The notes beneath the pieces are model-generated. The model had not been told where the DNA came from and did no database searches. It saw only the letters and a list, made by a program, of their open reading frames with translations. A stretch of 64,000 bases of DNA from Rhyacichthys aspro. Its lineage: Eukaryota; Chordata; Actinopteri; Gobiiformes; Rhyacichthyidae. Where the stretch lies: contig CM072166.1 of the NCBI GenBank assembly GCA_036850595.1, positions 16,634,758 to 16,698,757 on the forward strand. Reading direction: 5' to 3'. Below, one piece after another: positions 26,152 through 38,400 of the stretch. A program made the position numbers and the translations under genes. Numbering within the stretch: position 1 is the first letter of the stretch; every line of letters starts with the position of its first letter.

Positions 26152-26194
<43 letters not shown>

Positions 26195-26287
26195 ATCACA
26201 GGCTCAGCTCTGGGGGGACATGACTAGAGCACGCTGCCTTCTTTAGAGACAGTTGAGCAGCAGGGACGAGGACTTACACTGCACGGA
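25600..26287 (+). promoter_or_regulatory. Putative promoter and 5' leader of rasip1
   Basis: GC and CpG content rise here relative to the flanking intergenic DNA (for example GCGCGCCGCCACAAGATGGA near 25630). An in-frame stop at 26225-26227 precedes the chosen start. The transcription start and any leader introns cannot be placed. A GT run at 26155-26191 lies in this leader or promoter. Confidence 0.4.
26155..26191. repeat. GT dinucleotide microsatellite upstream of the rasip1 start codon
   Basis: About 18 GT units, ending roughly 97 bp before the ATG at 26288, preceded by a short CAG run near 26108-26119. Confidence 0.97.
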
Positions 26288-26409
26288 ATGAATCCACATT
26301 CCTCCGAGGAGCTGCGTTCTCTCCCGCCGAGACCACCGGCTTTACCTGCAGCCTCACCCAAGAGACGCTTTGTGAAACTGGGCAGGAGGACAAGTGATGG
26401 CTCCCAGCA
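26288..26409 (+). CDS. rasip1: rasip1 coding exon 1
   Basis: 122 nt, residues 1-40 plus 2 nt, donor GTGAGT. It has a basic RRFVKLGRRTSDGS segment resembling the LGRR segment near the Rasip1 N-terminus. The ATG is the first in frame after the stop at 26225. Confidence 0.75.
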
Positions 26410-29400
26410 GTGAGTACTACCCACACCTGACATACTTTTAGGTTTTCAGTGAGTTATGTTCAGGTTGACTATGAAAAAGCCAGGAACACATTCACTTTTT
26501 GCATGAGTCGGGACGGTTAGATAGTTATTTTCAAAATGTTACACCAATCCTCATAAGAACAGGCAATGTGTCTGCATTTAGGCTATTTGTTGTCTTTCAG
26601 TCTGAATGTAGGAAACACATGTCCTGCTGCACAATATATCACTATATATATATCAAATGAATCGCTATCGCAATATTATCAATCAGAAAGAAGGACTTGT
26701 ATCACAATATATGACGTTATGGTCTTCTGTGTGATGAACATTTACTTTTTGCCTCAAAATCATCATCCAAACAGAGCATTAAATCAAACTGTGGTGCATC
26801 TAAATGAAAAAGTCCTGATTTAAACCTTTAAAACTGCATTTAGTCCTAGTTTAGACCTTCTAGTCTTGATTTGGTCCAGGTTCAGTCTTTAATATTGATT
26901 CAGCTCTTGCTTTGACGAGTGCAAGAAGTTAGTCCAGAGCCTTGTACGTCTTTATATTTTCTGAATCAACTTTTTTATTATGTCAAAGAGGATTGAATAT
27001 TGCAGCTCATATCGTTATCACAAATTCAATATAGTTATCGCATATTGCATGTACTTGTAATGTTGTGCAGCCCTAGTCTGTATTGTGGGTTGACTTCAGT
27101 AAGGTATGATCTTTCATGTAAGTTATTTGTGTGAAACATTTTTTGTCTTAATTTTAAGTTCCCTGTGAATAGTCTGAGTTATTGATGATCAGACAAAAAG
27201 TGTTACTTTTATTCCAAGTCTCCCTCCAGAAAACCATTTTTGTGAATTAAACTGAATGCCAACTAACAACTAGACATTCACAATAAAATGGCTAATACAT
27301 TTCTAATGTGTTCAAACAAACACCTCTGAGAAATGTGCCACTTTGCAAAATATATAAAAAAAGAGAAATCCCCATCATGGCGTCAGGGCAGAGAACCTTT
27401 GAACCATAAGCAGCTTACCAGCTTGTTTAGAGCCACACAAAACTGCATTACTTCATTAGTGAGTTGGCACTGAAGGGGACTGCATCACATTTCGTGGACA
27501 CTAACAGTAGGTATACCATGCAGTATGTCGATCGCTACTTATCATCTTGACTTTTCTTCTTTCATTAGATCGGGGACATCCTCCAACAGTTCATCCACAG
27601 TTAAATCAGCCGAGGGCGCGGTTATCCGACAGCCCAGCAAAAGCCGGATCCGTAACCATAACAACCGCCTCTCCGGTGTCTTCCTGCGAGGTCTTTCTGG
27701 TCCTCCGTCCACTTCAGGATCCATGGCATCAAGTCTCAGGTCGTCTCTGTCCATCCAGAACCGGAAGGCAAGCAGTAAGTCAGTCTATAATTTACCGGAT
27801 ATGCAACGTGTAGCTTTGGTTTATGCAAAAGTAGAACAAATGTGAAAAACGTGTTGCTTATTTAAGTTATTGTTGAAGTTTCTTGTACTGTTTTGCTGAG
27901 AAAAAATTACACTGTAAGGAAATTGCCCATAGTCTTCCTATCTTGCCACAATATTATAAATCTACCTGGTATTAACTTAAGTCTATGCTATGCTTTGACG
28001 TTGTAAAAAACTTTAATAGATTTCAAAAAATAAAATACAAGGCTCTGGAATAACTTCTACTCAGCAAAGCTAGGGCTGAAACAGTATTAAAGACTAAACC
28101 AGGAATAAATCAAGATTCAACAGGACTAAATGAAGGAATGGACCAGGTCTTTGCCAGGACTTTTTTATTTTGACACACCATGGTTTGATTTAATGCTCTG
28201 TTTGGGCGATGGTTTTGAGGCAAAAAGTAAATGTTCATCACATTGAAGACCAAAACATTATTGTGACATTCTTTGCTATATGGATGTAATTGATAGTACT
28301 GTAATAATAATACATTTGCAGCATATTGTGGAGCCCTACTTTAAACTATTTACAAATGCGTACTAAACTGTGCAGCATCCTGAAAAGTAACATGTTGCTT
28401 TACCATTTCATGGCTATGGTTTCCATTAAGGTTCTGGTTAGTCGTTATGGGCTCAACCGTAAAATATTACAGGTAAAACAAGCTAGCCATGAAAGTATTG
28501 TTATGGTTGAAAAAATAACTTAAACCTCATTTTTCAGCCTTTATTTTTTAAGTTTTCTGGGACTTTTTGCAGATAAATAAAATTGGAGAGGAAAGTATAA
28601 TAACCTTTCTTGGACAGATCCTAAAATGCTTCTTGCTTCAGGTTTTAATGATGTGCGTTTTGTGAATTTATATGTGAACAAGCCAATGTTTGTGTCGAGT
28701 TATTAGTCGAATATTAGAGAAATAATGGCCAGCTTTTTTAGCTAATGAACACCTAAAATTCCCCATAAACTCTGGAAGTTGCAGGATTTATGAGAAATGA
28801 GGTTTGGCACCGGTGCTCATGAGCCTCAACTGAAGGCTCTTAAAAAAACCTGTCTTGTTGCCATACAGCGATCTCCACGGACGCTCTGATCGCCGAGGAC
28901 CCGTCTGAGCTGTCCAATCACATCACCGCTCCGGGAGTCCTGAAGATCTTTGGGAGTGAGATCTGCGAAGGAGCGCACTACAAGAGCGTACTGGCCACCA
29001 CGCACTCCAGCGCCAGAGAGTTAGTCAAAGAGGCCCTAGAACGGTAAGAACATGTGTGTCTGCAAACCACATGTGTGAGTTATGTGGTCTGCTCTGCTCT
29101 GCATCTTTGGGACACATCATTTGTTTATATCAAAGTAGTATGATCACATTAATGTTGGCTATGGATAAAAGAACTCTATGATAACATCAGGCTCTTTTAT
29201 GTTCCTTTACGTTAGCTTTGTATGTTCAACCCACAACAGCAAAAAAAGCGAGCCATTGTGCATCCTAAAATTGCAAAAATACCGACAGTTGCAGCATATA
29301 CAATGCTATTCTTGTTTTTGTCCATTCCTATACATCCAATATGTCATTGATTTGATGTAAGCCTGAGCTGTCCCATTTATGGTCGAACTATCTTGTTCCA

Positions 29401-32400
29401 TGTCACCTCTGTGATGCCTCTGTTACTGTGATGTGAGAAAGACAGGTATTCATATAAAAGAAGCAATCGTTATAATATTTAGGCTGACCTGGGCCATGCG
29501 TGAACGACTTAGCCGCATTTTTGGAACATAAGCGTTGATGGGCCAGATTTTTATGTTCTAAAGTGGAAGGTGGCTGTCATGAAGAATATTCAAGCCTTCC
29601 TGCCCAGCCTTTGGACATGAAAGGCATGGCTCATAAGAGGACGATCTAGGAATGATTGACAGGTCTGATCTGCATGTGAAAGGTGAAAGCACAGAGCACC
29701 TACATATTATACTGCACAATTTAATAGTGAGCCGAAGACAATGCTTTATGAAGATGGAAAAAAAACACCTTAAATTCCATATATAAATGAGTGAGACCAG
29801 CTCTTTTTTTCTTGTTTATTTTGACCATCTCTAAAATTAGAAAAAGGGCTCTGATCCCCAGAATGAAGTAATCATGTGGAGACACTGTTCTCATTAGATT
29901 GCCATCAACTGGCCATGAACACGTCATGTTACCCTAAGCTTTCCCAAGAGCGGAAAAAACAAACTAAAACAATATTTTTCAACAAAACAAAAATGTCTAA
30001 AATGTCGTGTGTGAACGTGCGGTGGTCCGGGGCTTTTTGCCGCAGACCAGACTAAATGGATTGCTTTCTGTTGTGGCATGAAGTAGATGACACACACTAC
30101 AAGTGTGAAAACACCCTTAAAATACATCAGGGTTGTTGTGCAGAGTTGTCACACCTGCTCCACATCTTTTCTTATTTCCACTGAAGTCAATCCTCATGGA
30201 CCAATCATAACTGTATATCTAATTCTTTGTGTAGCATAATGAAATAACTGACCATGCTGTATGGCTGTCATAATTCTAATCAGTGAGGTTTGCACCCGTA
30301 AAAGTATTCTGATTTGTTGCTACTTTTCGGGACTCAACTCAGACTTGGCTTAAACTTAAACTGATTTCCACTCAATTTGGACCTGGCCTTCTGTGGACAT
30401 AGACTTGAACATTGAGGACAGGAGAGTGATTTTGACTCAACTACAACACTGACTTGAGTCATTGTTTATTATGACTGGAGTACAATCCACACAGTGTTAA
30501 AGTGCCAAACAGTTCATTTAGTAGGAGTTGTGTCAATAACAGTGTCAGCCTGAACTCGGTCTCACTGTGAGATGAATGTATCAGTCTGCTTATCTTTTGA
30601 GCCACAACATAATAGAATGAATAAATGCAAGTGCTGTTAAACTTGTAGTCTTTTCCCAAGCCATAAAGTTTCTTAAAAGGTTTTGGTTTTATCTTCATGG
30701 ATATTAGATAATGAATTGCCATTAGTGGCTATTTGTGATATGATGCTTGAATTCTGTATTGTGTGCAATCTTATCTCAAATAGATTTTATTTTTTATTTT
30801 ATTTTTTTAAGTAATAGTGCAACTGCAAGTAGCTGTGCATTGAGCCAAAACAAATGGGAACATTTGCTTTTTATTTTCTCATCTTACAAGATAAGCTAGA
30901 TTTATCACCGGTCTGCTATTAATTCAAATAAAAAGTGGTTGCAAAAGTATATCATTATAGTAAGTAATAAAAGCAAAACACATGATCTAACCTTAGTTTG
31001 TACTAGTTGTAATTAATGACATAAAATGCATGTTATCTTATCTCCAATGGCGATAAATAAAAACAAGTAAAATAATTAGGATATCTGGGCAGGCTTGCAA
31101 AGAGTAAAAATCTGGCAAAAGGAACCACTAGTCTATGTACAGTATATCAGTCCCTATTACAACAAAATTCATCCCCAGTAAATTAACTTAACTCAACCTT
31201 AACTTAACCTTAAATTAACCTGAATTTAAACATAACGTTTAATGTTTTTGACATTATGTAATGTCATAATGTTTTGTTTTTGTTTTGACTGTTGTTTTTC
31301 ATTTTGTTTAACTATTCTACAATGTTTTTTGCCTGTCACACTGTACAATTTTGGCCCTCATTGTCTAGCAATTCATTGGCAAAATCTGCTTACACAGAGC
31401 AACAGCACAAAAAAGAAAAGCAGAAGTAGAGAAAAGGGAAGCAAAAGCAAAGTCAAAAGCAGATTAATATTGGCAATGCATATATAGTGTTGCTTAACAA
31501 GACAGATATACTGTAGATAGCTGGATACTTTAGTCTAATGCCGATCTCAGAGCTAAAAGGTAAGCTATAAATTATTTGTTGTAATGTCTTAGTATTTATG
31601 GTGGGGAATTGGATCTGTTGTACCTTTTTAATATATAAAAAAGAAGCAGGACGCCATGTTGTTTTGGAGAGAATGGGTGTTGGGGCGTAAGGGGAGGTGT
31701 TTTTCGATAAAGCAGCTTTAACCTAACGTGACTTAACCAGTAAAGATCCATTGGGTTTTCTCCATAATGTAAAAGGGTCCTTCTTGGCCCATGCTCTACC
31801 TTGACATAAACCTTAGTTCTTTATGCAATGCGTCTGAGAAACAGACACACAGATGCAAGTCATTACACGACATACTTACCTGGAGGTCATAAATTTGCGT
31901 GCTGTCGGAACTGACCTGCTGCGCTCTGGCATTAAAACCCTCACAGACGCCGGAGCATTGGTCGTAGAGTTGTATCTCTTCTACAGTTACAGCCGCTTGA
32001 TCAAAATCAGCTGTTGAGGCCAGTCGTTATTTAAACTGTTTTTGGCTTGACCCAAGGACCTGATTCTGGGTTTTACATTTCGGCTTTGAACTACATGTCT
32101 TCCCCAAAACTATAACTTCATCATTTTTATAATAGTGTAATTCACCCTTATACAATTTAACTCCTTTTTATTGCACACCCATGACCCTCTGTAACAAAAG
32201 TGGAATGTATCTGTTTCTATATAACTGTCCAAATACAGATGTGATAGATTATGACACTATTTACCTTTATCTTTTGTAGCTATGGCCTGAACAAAGAGGA
32301 GGCAGGGTCCTACGTTCTTTGCGACACCATTGGCTCCCTTGGCGATCACCAATGGAAGACGGAAGGGTTTCGCATTGTGGGCGATAACGAGAAACCCCTG

Positions 32401-35400
32401 CTTCTACAGTCACTATGGAAACCAAGAGAAGGCCTGGCAAGACGATTTGAAATCCAAAAAAGGGTCTCCGTCGAGGAAAAGGCATCCAAAGAGAAGGACA
32501 CCGTCACTGCTGGTACCGAGCCTGTCGCCTTAGGGTGTTAAATAGAAAAGCTGTCACTTTTAAGGCCAGTTTTGGATTTCTCACAGTAAAATGTGGTTTC
32601 TGGGAGCAGTATATTTCCAAACAGCAATTTGCCAAACCACAAAGAACAAACTATATTTTAATGGGTCTATATTTTTTTCCATGCAAATTTCTGTTACAAA
32701 TTTGGACATGCAATTCATTTTGTGCCAGTTACAATGGCCAGTACCCAGGGACTGGAAAAGATACCATGGAAAAATTAGCAAAATTCATATACTATTCACA
32801 ATCACAGTGGAGCCCTTTCTAATAAACAGTTGTGACATTGGCTTGCCTTTAATAAGTCTGTGGCTATGTTCAGACTACAGTGTTTTAAATGAAAAAAAGA
32901 AGTGCTTAAATATTTTTTTTTAAACTTTAGACTTTTAAAAATTATGATAAAGAAAAGGTTTTCTGACAAGGCATCTGGACATAGGTTTCAGGTGAAGACG
33001 TTTCATCGTCATCCAAGGGACTTAGTCAATTTTGAGTTCAACTGACAGCTGAGATATATATCACAGAACTACTGTGATTGGACATGGCTAGCTTGGCTTC
33101 ATAGTCGTTAAGAGTTGAATTGGCATTGTGGGAGATGGTGGGGGAGTCATTAGTCTCCTGTGACGCATTAGCATTACTGCTACTGTCCTACTAGAGAGAA
33201 ACTGTTTTGCTGTCCTCAAAGAAATGCCCTTTCTCTTTGAGATGGAGGTGGACTGCAGACAATTTTGGGAACATACCATACAGGCACTACGTTGTTGGCT
33301 TTTTTGGTGTTATCTAATTGTTTCCAAAGTTTCCAAGGTCTGCATTCATGCAGCGTTAGGCTCAGCATTATTTGAATGTACTGTCGTAATGTCTTCAACA
33401 TTAACATGGACCAAGATTGTTGCAAAATCATTTTATTTTTTCAATGGTTAATGTTGGGCAACTAACTTTAACTTGCATTTACAAGTTCTTTTTCTGACAT
33501 AAGCAGGTATTTTTGGGCTTTTATCGTTGAAGACCTCATGTATGCAGCATAAAAGTAGCTTTAGAGTTTTCAAACCAAAATGGTGTCCACAGCATTTCCA
33601 ATTGGCTTAATTTAAAGTCCTAAAACACTGGAGTGGTGTTGACATTACATACAAGTTTTCACGATACCGGGAAAACATGCAATATGCAATTACAATTTTG
33701 ATTGATTGATTGATATTGTGATAATGATATTAGCTGTAATATTTGAATACTCTTTGATTTAGTTAAAAGCTTGACTGGTTTGGAAAATATAAAGAAATAC
33801 AAGGCTTCCACTCGTCAAAGCAGGAGATAAATCAATATTAAAGACTGAACCAGGACTAAATGTAGAAATGAATCAGGACTTTTTTTTTAGACGCACCACA
33901 GTTTGATTTACGGCTGTTTGAACAATGATTTTGATGCAAAAAGTAAATGTCTGTAACATAGACCATCATTTTATTGAGATACAAGTTATAGTGATATTGC
34001 AATCACAATAAGTTAGTACTATTGTGCCGCTCTCATTGCGTATTAAAAACTTGAAAAGAAAGTATGCATACATCCTCATGCAGCATGAGTAAAATGTTTT
34101 CAATTCTAAAAGAGAATGAACTTTGTGTGGCACACCCTCCTTTTAACAATTCAGTTTTAACATCATTCTATAAAACTTTTACAACAAGAAAACATGCCAC
34201 TGTCTGGCATTAACAAAACATGATGCAATAGAAAACTAACTGTATTTTCCATATTATTTGGAGTCTGATGTGATTTCTTCTGGACGCCCTGCGGTGGTTG
34301 ACACAGCTGTGGTGTCGCCTGCTGTTTTTCTGTTATGAATGGCACAGCTTGTGATAGCCCTCTCTATCAGTGTCGGCTTGTGGATGCCGGCTGCGTGGGT
34401 GACCTCTTTTTTAATTTCCATGAGCTGTGTCTTTCTTTCCACTGAGCTCCGCTTCCTGTGTGTGGCTTCTCCGTGTTGATTTTGGCTGGAACACACTGCG
34501 CACTAATGACTGGCAACTCACCAGCCTGCACACACCTTGTTTTACTTTAGAAAAAAACAAGAGTTGGGTCTATCACTACATGTATTTATCCAGCAGGTCA
34601 CATTACGCTTCTATTCCCAAGGGTCATTTTTTTCCCCCATTTCCTTGTTAGGTATCAATGCCCAGGCTCGAAAGCTGCAGAAGAGCCGTTCCAGAGTGAC
34701 CTCCACACTCATCGAGAGGACAACCGGACAGAGCAAACTGTGGAGAAGCAAAAGCACAATGGACATGTTAGACTGCGACACAGATAACAACACAGAACAA
34801 GATAAAAGTCCAAAGCATCAAAGCCTAAGTCCGAATTCACCACAAAGCTATGAACTCCCGAAAACATGCCCAGAACAGAACCACATTGAAGCTCAGTCAG
34901 AGGAGGACCAAAGAGGGTCCGGGGCCAGAACAGAGGGTCTCTGTCAGTCCAGGGCCAGGGGCGAGCGAGAAGGAGCCGAGTCGGAGAGGGAGGAGACGGA
35001 GAGCAGTGACGATAACACCACACAGTACTCCATTCACCCTCCTCACGACTGTCCCTACCTGCTGCTGCTCCAGGGCCACAGCACTACACAGGTATCACAT
35101 TCAATCACACACCTCCTCCAGCGTCATTATTTTAATTCTGACTGGACTTAGTCTGTTCGGATAGTGACAGAGGTTCTAGTGACATGTTTTATTTACTTAG
35201 CGTGAAGTGTTGGGTGTGTTGCTACAGGTGAGTTACTCATGTATGTATGTTAGGTTCAGTTAACGCTAAACTTGCGGTTTGTTCCAGATTACACAAAGTT
35301 GACACATCTGACAGAATGGGTGGGCTGAGCAGTATGGCCTCAAAGGGAGATCATGATATATCAAGAAAATTCTGACAATGATGGCTGTAGAAGCTGCATC

Positions 35401-38400
35401 ATTTACAATGTCTCACCCAGACAGCAATGCAAACTTTAGCAGCTATGTTAACACAACCTGCTACTAACAGCATTTTGTATCTCTGCTGGGTAGGGTCATT
35501 TGTTTTATGACTTGTTGCTGTATCACTGATATTGACACTTTTTAACCCGAGAAAATATGTACAGTATACATGGCACAGCACTGTTAACAAACATTTTCCT
35601 TTAGTCCTGTTTAGCACTATGGATGTTTGGGCTGAAGTTTGTCTCTAAAGAAGGATGAAGGCAATTACAATGGATTATATTCATTAAATAGACTTACTGG
35701 AGCAACAGGAAACAGAGCCCATGTCTGACACATACTTTTACGTGCTTTGTTATTGTTAATAGAATAGAAAATATGTTTTAAATAGAAACACAAGTGCGTT
35801 TTAAAGGGCAGTTGTAGCAGGAATGAAACTGATGTAAAACGGCTCCTTACACTGGGTCTTATGAAACTTTACAACAACAATTCAAAGTGTTATTTTGATC
35901 TAAAAACAGTGTTACATTTAACTTTAGTACTACATACAGATCATTCCTTGAAACTTGGCACATTATGCAGCATAATACGTCACAGTTTTAAGTCTGCGTC
36001 AACAGCGCAGAGACCAAAGCCGCAGGGGAGTATCATTTTAACGGTCAGCAAACTGTACTGAGTGGGCTGCAAGACTGATCAGGAAACAGAGAAAAGCCAA
36101 CACTAGCCCTGTTTCCTGACTGATTATCAGCAAGTTGTGATGGCCATAACTGTCACTCACTCACACAGAATTTCATAACACCGCGATTGTGACACTGCAC
36201 CGCACTGAGAGAGTCTACTTGAAGAAACCAGAGATTTATTTGTAAATATATTTAGGGGTCTAAATCTAAATCTGTTCTGCTGGAAAGAACAGGCATCACA
36301 AGGGAATGACGAGGGAACGTAATCTCTGCTTTAATGAAAGATTGTTTGATTAATCAGGCTCAGATCAAGACTACAATGACCCCACATGACCAGAATGTTA
36401 CACTTCCACTCAGACAAAGAAATGACAACTACAAAGAAATCTTTCATTTCTAACTTTGTGGACTATGAATGACTCCATGATTTAGCTCAGTGTTTCTGGG
36501 CACATAACATGCCAAACAAGTCATAACTTTGCTTGAACCTGCAGAGTATATTTTTGCATAATCTCTCTTAGCTCTACAAATCTTTATGCAAGGGCTATCA
36601 TAAACATGCTTTTGAATTTTACAAATGGCTGAATTGTTATTGTTTTTGTGGTGACTTAACAAAATGTACTCACGATTATTTATGTAACAAAGTCTAGAAA
36701 GTCATACATCCTGTAGTAATGGAGGTATGTGGCACAGCGAGATACATAGCCTTTTAGAGAGTTTATTGTTTTAGTTTTTCCAGAATGAACTGTAGCAGCA
36801 TTAATGTGTTGATTTAGTTTTTCAGCTCTCACCACATTGTGAAAAACAGCACTTAAGGGTGACATATTTTTAGCTAAAAGATATTGAAAAGATAAATAAA
36901 TGGATTTAGAAACAAAATGAAGTGGAAATTTGAGATAATTTGTGAACTGCACATTCGTCACCTTTAACACTTTGAAAGAACCCAGTAGAGTTTCTGTTAC
37001 TTCCTGTTCCTGCAGCTATTCAGAGCAGACAAACTGAGCACGGAAGCACATTTATCTTTATTTTTGAGCAAACAACCTTTCAGTAAACCAATTTAAAATT
37101 GAACCAGTTTAAATCCTGAGTTTGGATTAAACAGATGTCCATAGATATAATAAAATAAAATGGATAATTAAAACGTGTGTGTCTGTTTTTGTTTGTACGT
37201 TGATATTCTTTGTAATGGTCATATTACAAACATAATTAACCAAAAAAGTATTGTTTCAATGAATAAAAAACATTCCAAAATCTACCAATAACCTATTGCA
37301 TTGAACAGGCTATACTGTAAAGGTAAAGCCTTGTTGGTGAAATGAGCACAATATCCGTATACTGTGTGTTATAATATCAATCTGTTTCCTATGTTCCTCT
37401 GTAGGACTTTGTCATCTATCTCCTTGCAAGCGAGAGCATTGTAGTTGGCCAGGGGAGTGACCATGACCAGGAGTCAAAGGTCGACATACCTCTCTTTGCT
37501 GATGATGTCCTGCAGAGACATTGCCTTTTTCATCGTCATCAGAATGGTGGGGCTACAATACTGTGCCCTTGTCTAGATGCTTTTGTGACCAGGAACGGTG
37601 AGCTCCTGAGAAGAGAGGTGCAGCTCAACCCTGGGGACATCATTGGACTGGGACAGCATTACCTGTTTCTGTTTAAAGACCCTGCCTCTTTAACTCAGCA
37701 GGTAAGACAAGAAAGATGATGAATTTTAAGCCCTGTAAATAACCAAGTATAGTGTCATATCCTCAGTTACTAGTTTGTAGCACAGTAGTTCTCTTGAAAC
37801 AATGAGATGCTGGGCTAGAAATGAGACGTACATGTCTTTTAGTGACATTTAAAGCTATAGTTTTATATATTTATGTATTATTGTTTCCTTTTTAGGACCT
37901 AACCAAAGCTGAAGCAGAGACAAGTTTATCTGCCGTGCCCTGGTTACTGGCTCACACTTCTCCAAATGAAGTATTCTTGTGCAGTACCTGCCTCTCTGCC
38001 TGCACTGATATCCATAACCATACCACCACAACATCCCCTGACAGAGGACCTCCTTTTTTAAAAACACATGAAGGGCACAGCTTGACGTTAACCTATGGAA
38101 CGGAGGCTGCAGACTGTATTGTAAAGGAGATAGTATCAATGGGACAAAACAGCAGTAACACTAGAGACAGACCACCACTGACAGTTGCATTCTTGCTGAG
38201 CATGTGTATCCACTATTCATCCACAAGCCTTCAGGCCTCAGACCTACGCAGACTGCTACTGATTATTGCCAGTAATGTACAGAGCACAATGTGGGTAAGT
38301 TATATATATATAAAAAACGCAAAAACAAATGAATGGGTTGTTTGTGGAAACTTTCAGCCCAGCAGACCCCTGAACTGGCATTACAGTTCTGGCTATACAG

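Larger units (their letters stand above)
18031..26287. other. Head-to-head intergenic region between abcc3 and rasip1
   Basis: About 8.3 kb without a supported gene. It contains a Tc1-like end (18915), a long TA run (19228-19326), two tRNA-like SINEs (20479-20760 and 22123-22352), a miniature-element copy ending at 21664, a hAT end (23863), a degenerate minisatellite (23990-24182), a TA run (24183-24207) and the rasip1 5' region from about 25600. Confidence 0.7.
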
